5,139 nucleotides of DNA. Source: Thermococcaceae archaeon. GTDB lineage: Archaea > Methanobacteriota_B > Thermococci > Thermococcales > Thermococcaceae. The notes beneath the pieces were generated by a model. That model was given only the letters and a program-made list of their open reading frames with translations, did not search any database and was not told where the DNA came from. A program made the translations under genes and the position numbers. Within the stretch, counting starts at the first letter, position 1. Every line of letters starts with the position of its first letter. The stretch spans positions 1 to 5,139 of the forward strand of contig JALSON010000033.1 in the NCBI GenBank assembly GCA_026986455.1. The letters are read 5' to 3'. Positions 4,639-5,139 of the stretch are shown here, piece by piece.

Positions 4639-4986
4639 TTGGGGCTTTTCAGTATTTTTCAGTCCCCGAGGAAGCGGAGAGGGCCCAGGGAGGATCTTCC
4701 ATCCGAAGTGAAGGGAGTGGTGGAGATACTGAGGGGAGTCAATGACCCCGAGACCGAGGTTAACATAGTCGATGAGGGACTACTCTATGGGCTGACCGTG
4801 AACGGGGACGGGGTTGAGGTTTTCCTTCTGATGGCCAGGTCAACACCGGAGTGTCACTTCTGCCAGATGCTGGCCATAAACGTGCAGAACAAGATACTGA
4901 GGGATATAGTGGAGACTTTAAAGGCAGAAGGGTTTAATAGGATAAAAATCTACAACGAAATTGGACTGCTGCTTGCGGAGGGATGA
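4639..4986 (+). CDS. DUF59/MIP18-like protein with a CxxC motif
   Basis: A 115-residue paralogue of the preceding gene. It has a basic N-terminal extension (MGLFSIFQSPRKRRGPRE, 1-18), then the MIP18 core: LRGVNDPETE (D36-P37-E38), NIVDEGLLYGLTVNGDGVEV (42-61), the T69-P70 turn, and C72-H-F-C75, which replaces the single conserved cysteine of the family by CxxC. The fold ends with FNRIKIYNEIGLLLAE. Members of the family act in Fe-S cluster transfer or assembly, so a metal or cluster bound by the CxxC, perhaps across a dimer, is plausible but not shown. The start is TTG 4639 with AGGGG (4627-4631) 7 nt upstream and 1 nt after the previous stop; no ATG is available before the core. Tight spacing indicates co-transcription and probably complex formation with the cysteine-free partner. 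Confidence 0.78.
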   Translation: MGLFSIFQSPRKRRGPREDLPSEVKGVVEILRGVNDPETEVNIVDEGLLYGLTVNGDGVEVFLLMARSTPECHFCQMLAINVQNKILRDIVETLKAEGFNRIKIYNEIGLLLAEG

Positions 4987-5138
4987 TTTAAGTCAGATAG
5001 AAAGCGTGTTGTAAAATGTAGATTTTGGTTGAGGTGTGAAAACGGTAATCCTTCAAGAGGGCAACGTTTACCCCTTACGATTTTTCTTTTAAAAGCCATA
5101 GGAAATCCAATATTCTTGAGTCTGCATTTTAAATCACC
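4950..5138 (-). other. weak - strand open frame entering from the right edge
   Basis: Reading the - strand from 5138 gives 62 open codons ending at TAG 4950-4952, with one internal ATG at 5097-5099 (49 residues from there). The peptide contains KRKIVRGKRCPLEGLPF. The frame overlaps the 3' end of the CxxC DUF59 gene by about 37 nt. No ribosome site precedes the ATG and I do not recognise the product. It may be the tail of a convergent gene, a decayed remnant, or chance in a gene-poor stretch. Confidence 0.2.
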
Positions 5139-5139
5139 A
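4987..5139. other. intergenic end of the window
   Basis: No convincing gene. On the + strand there is a T-rich TTTTTCTTTT (5081-5090), which may end the DUF59 transcript, immediately followed by a TATA-like CTTTTAAAAG (5086-5095), and a second TATA-like ATTTTAAAT at 5126-5134. Either box could serve a gene beyond the right edge. Confidence 0.4.

Overview
The window looks like chromosomal DNA from a hyperthermophilic archaeon of the order Thermococcales, most likely Thermococcus. The proteins resemble, as I remember them, the Pyrococcus furiosus oxygen-defence proteins almost residue for residue. The promoters are archaeal (BRE plus TATA box), Shine-Dalgarno sites are of the GGTGG/GGAGG type, genes are packed on one strand, and candidate termination sites are bare T-runs.

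Left part (1-1934) is an oxygen/superoxide detoxification cluster, all on the + strand. It holds the 3' part of NAD(P)H:rubredoxin oxidoreductase (nror), rubrerythrin (rbr) with its own promoter, then a tight operon of rubredoxin (rub, only 53 residues), superoxide reductase (sor) and a 59-residue winged-helix protein. Together these supply a complete electron path: NAD(P)H to NROR to rubredoxin, then to SOR (superoxide to peroxide) and to rubrerythrin (peroxide to water). Inverted repeats built from GTTTG/CAAAC half-sites with a 5-nt spacer sit just upstream of the TATA boxes of both rbr and rub, and may be operators.

Middle part (about 2092-3475) is a more AT-rich IS200/IS605-type insertion with one intact tnpB on the - strand and no tnpA. 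The TnpB lacks glutamate at the usual RuvC-II place and has an incomplete zinc finger. A strong G/C hairpin covers its stop codon and probably belongs to the right end and the associated guide RNA. Exact element ends could not be fixed.

Right part (3560-4986) is a + strand group: an unrecognised protein with about seven membrane segments, then two DUF59/MIP18-like proteins. The first of these lacks cysteine altogether and the second carries a CxxC. The first overlaps the membrane-protein gene by 23 nt and seems to have its own promoter inside it. The last 153 bases contain no convincing gene, apart from a weak - strand open frame running in from the right edge.

The most interesting points are the candidate redox operators paired with a small single-cysteine winged-helix protein in the same operon, the tnpB with a rearranged catalytic centre and its putative omega-RNA, and the cysteine-free/CxxC pair of DUF59 paralogues.
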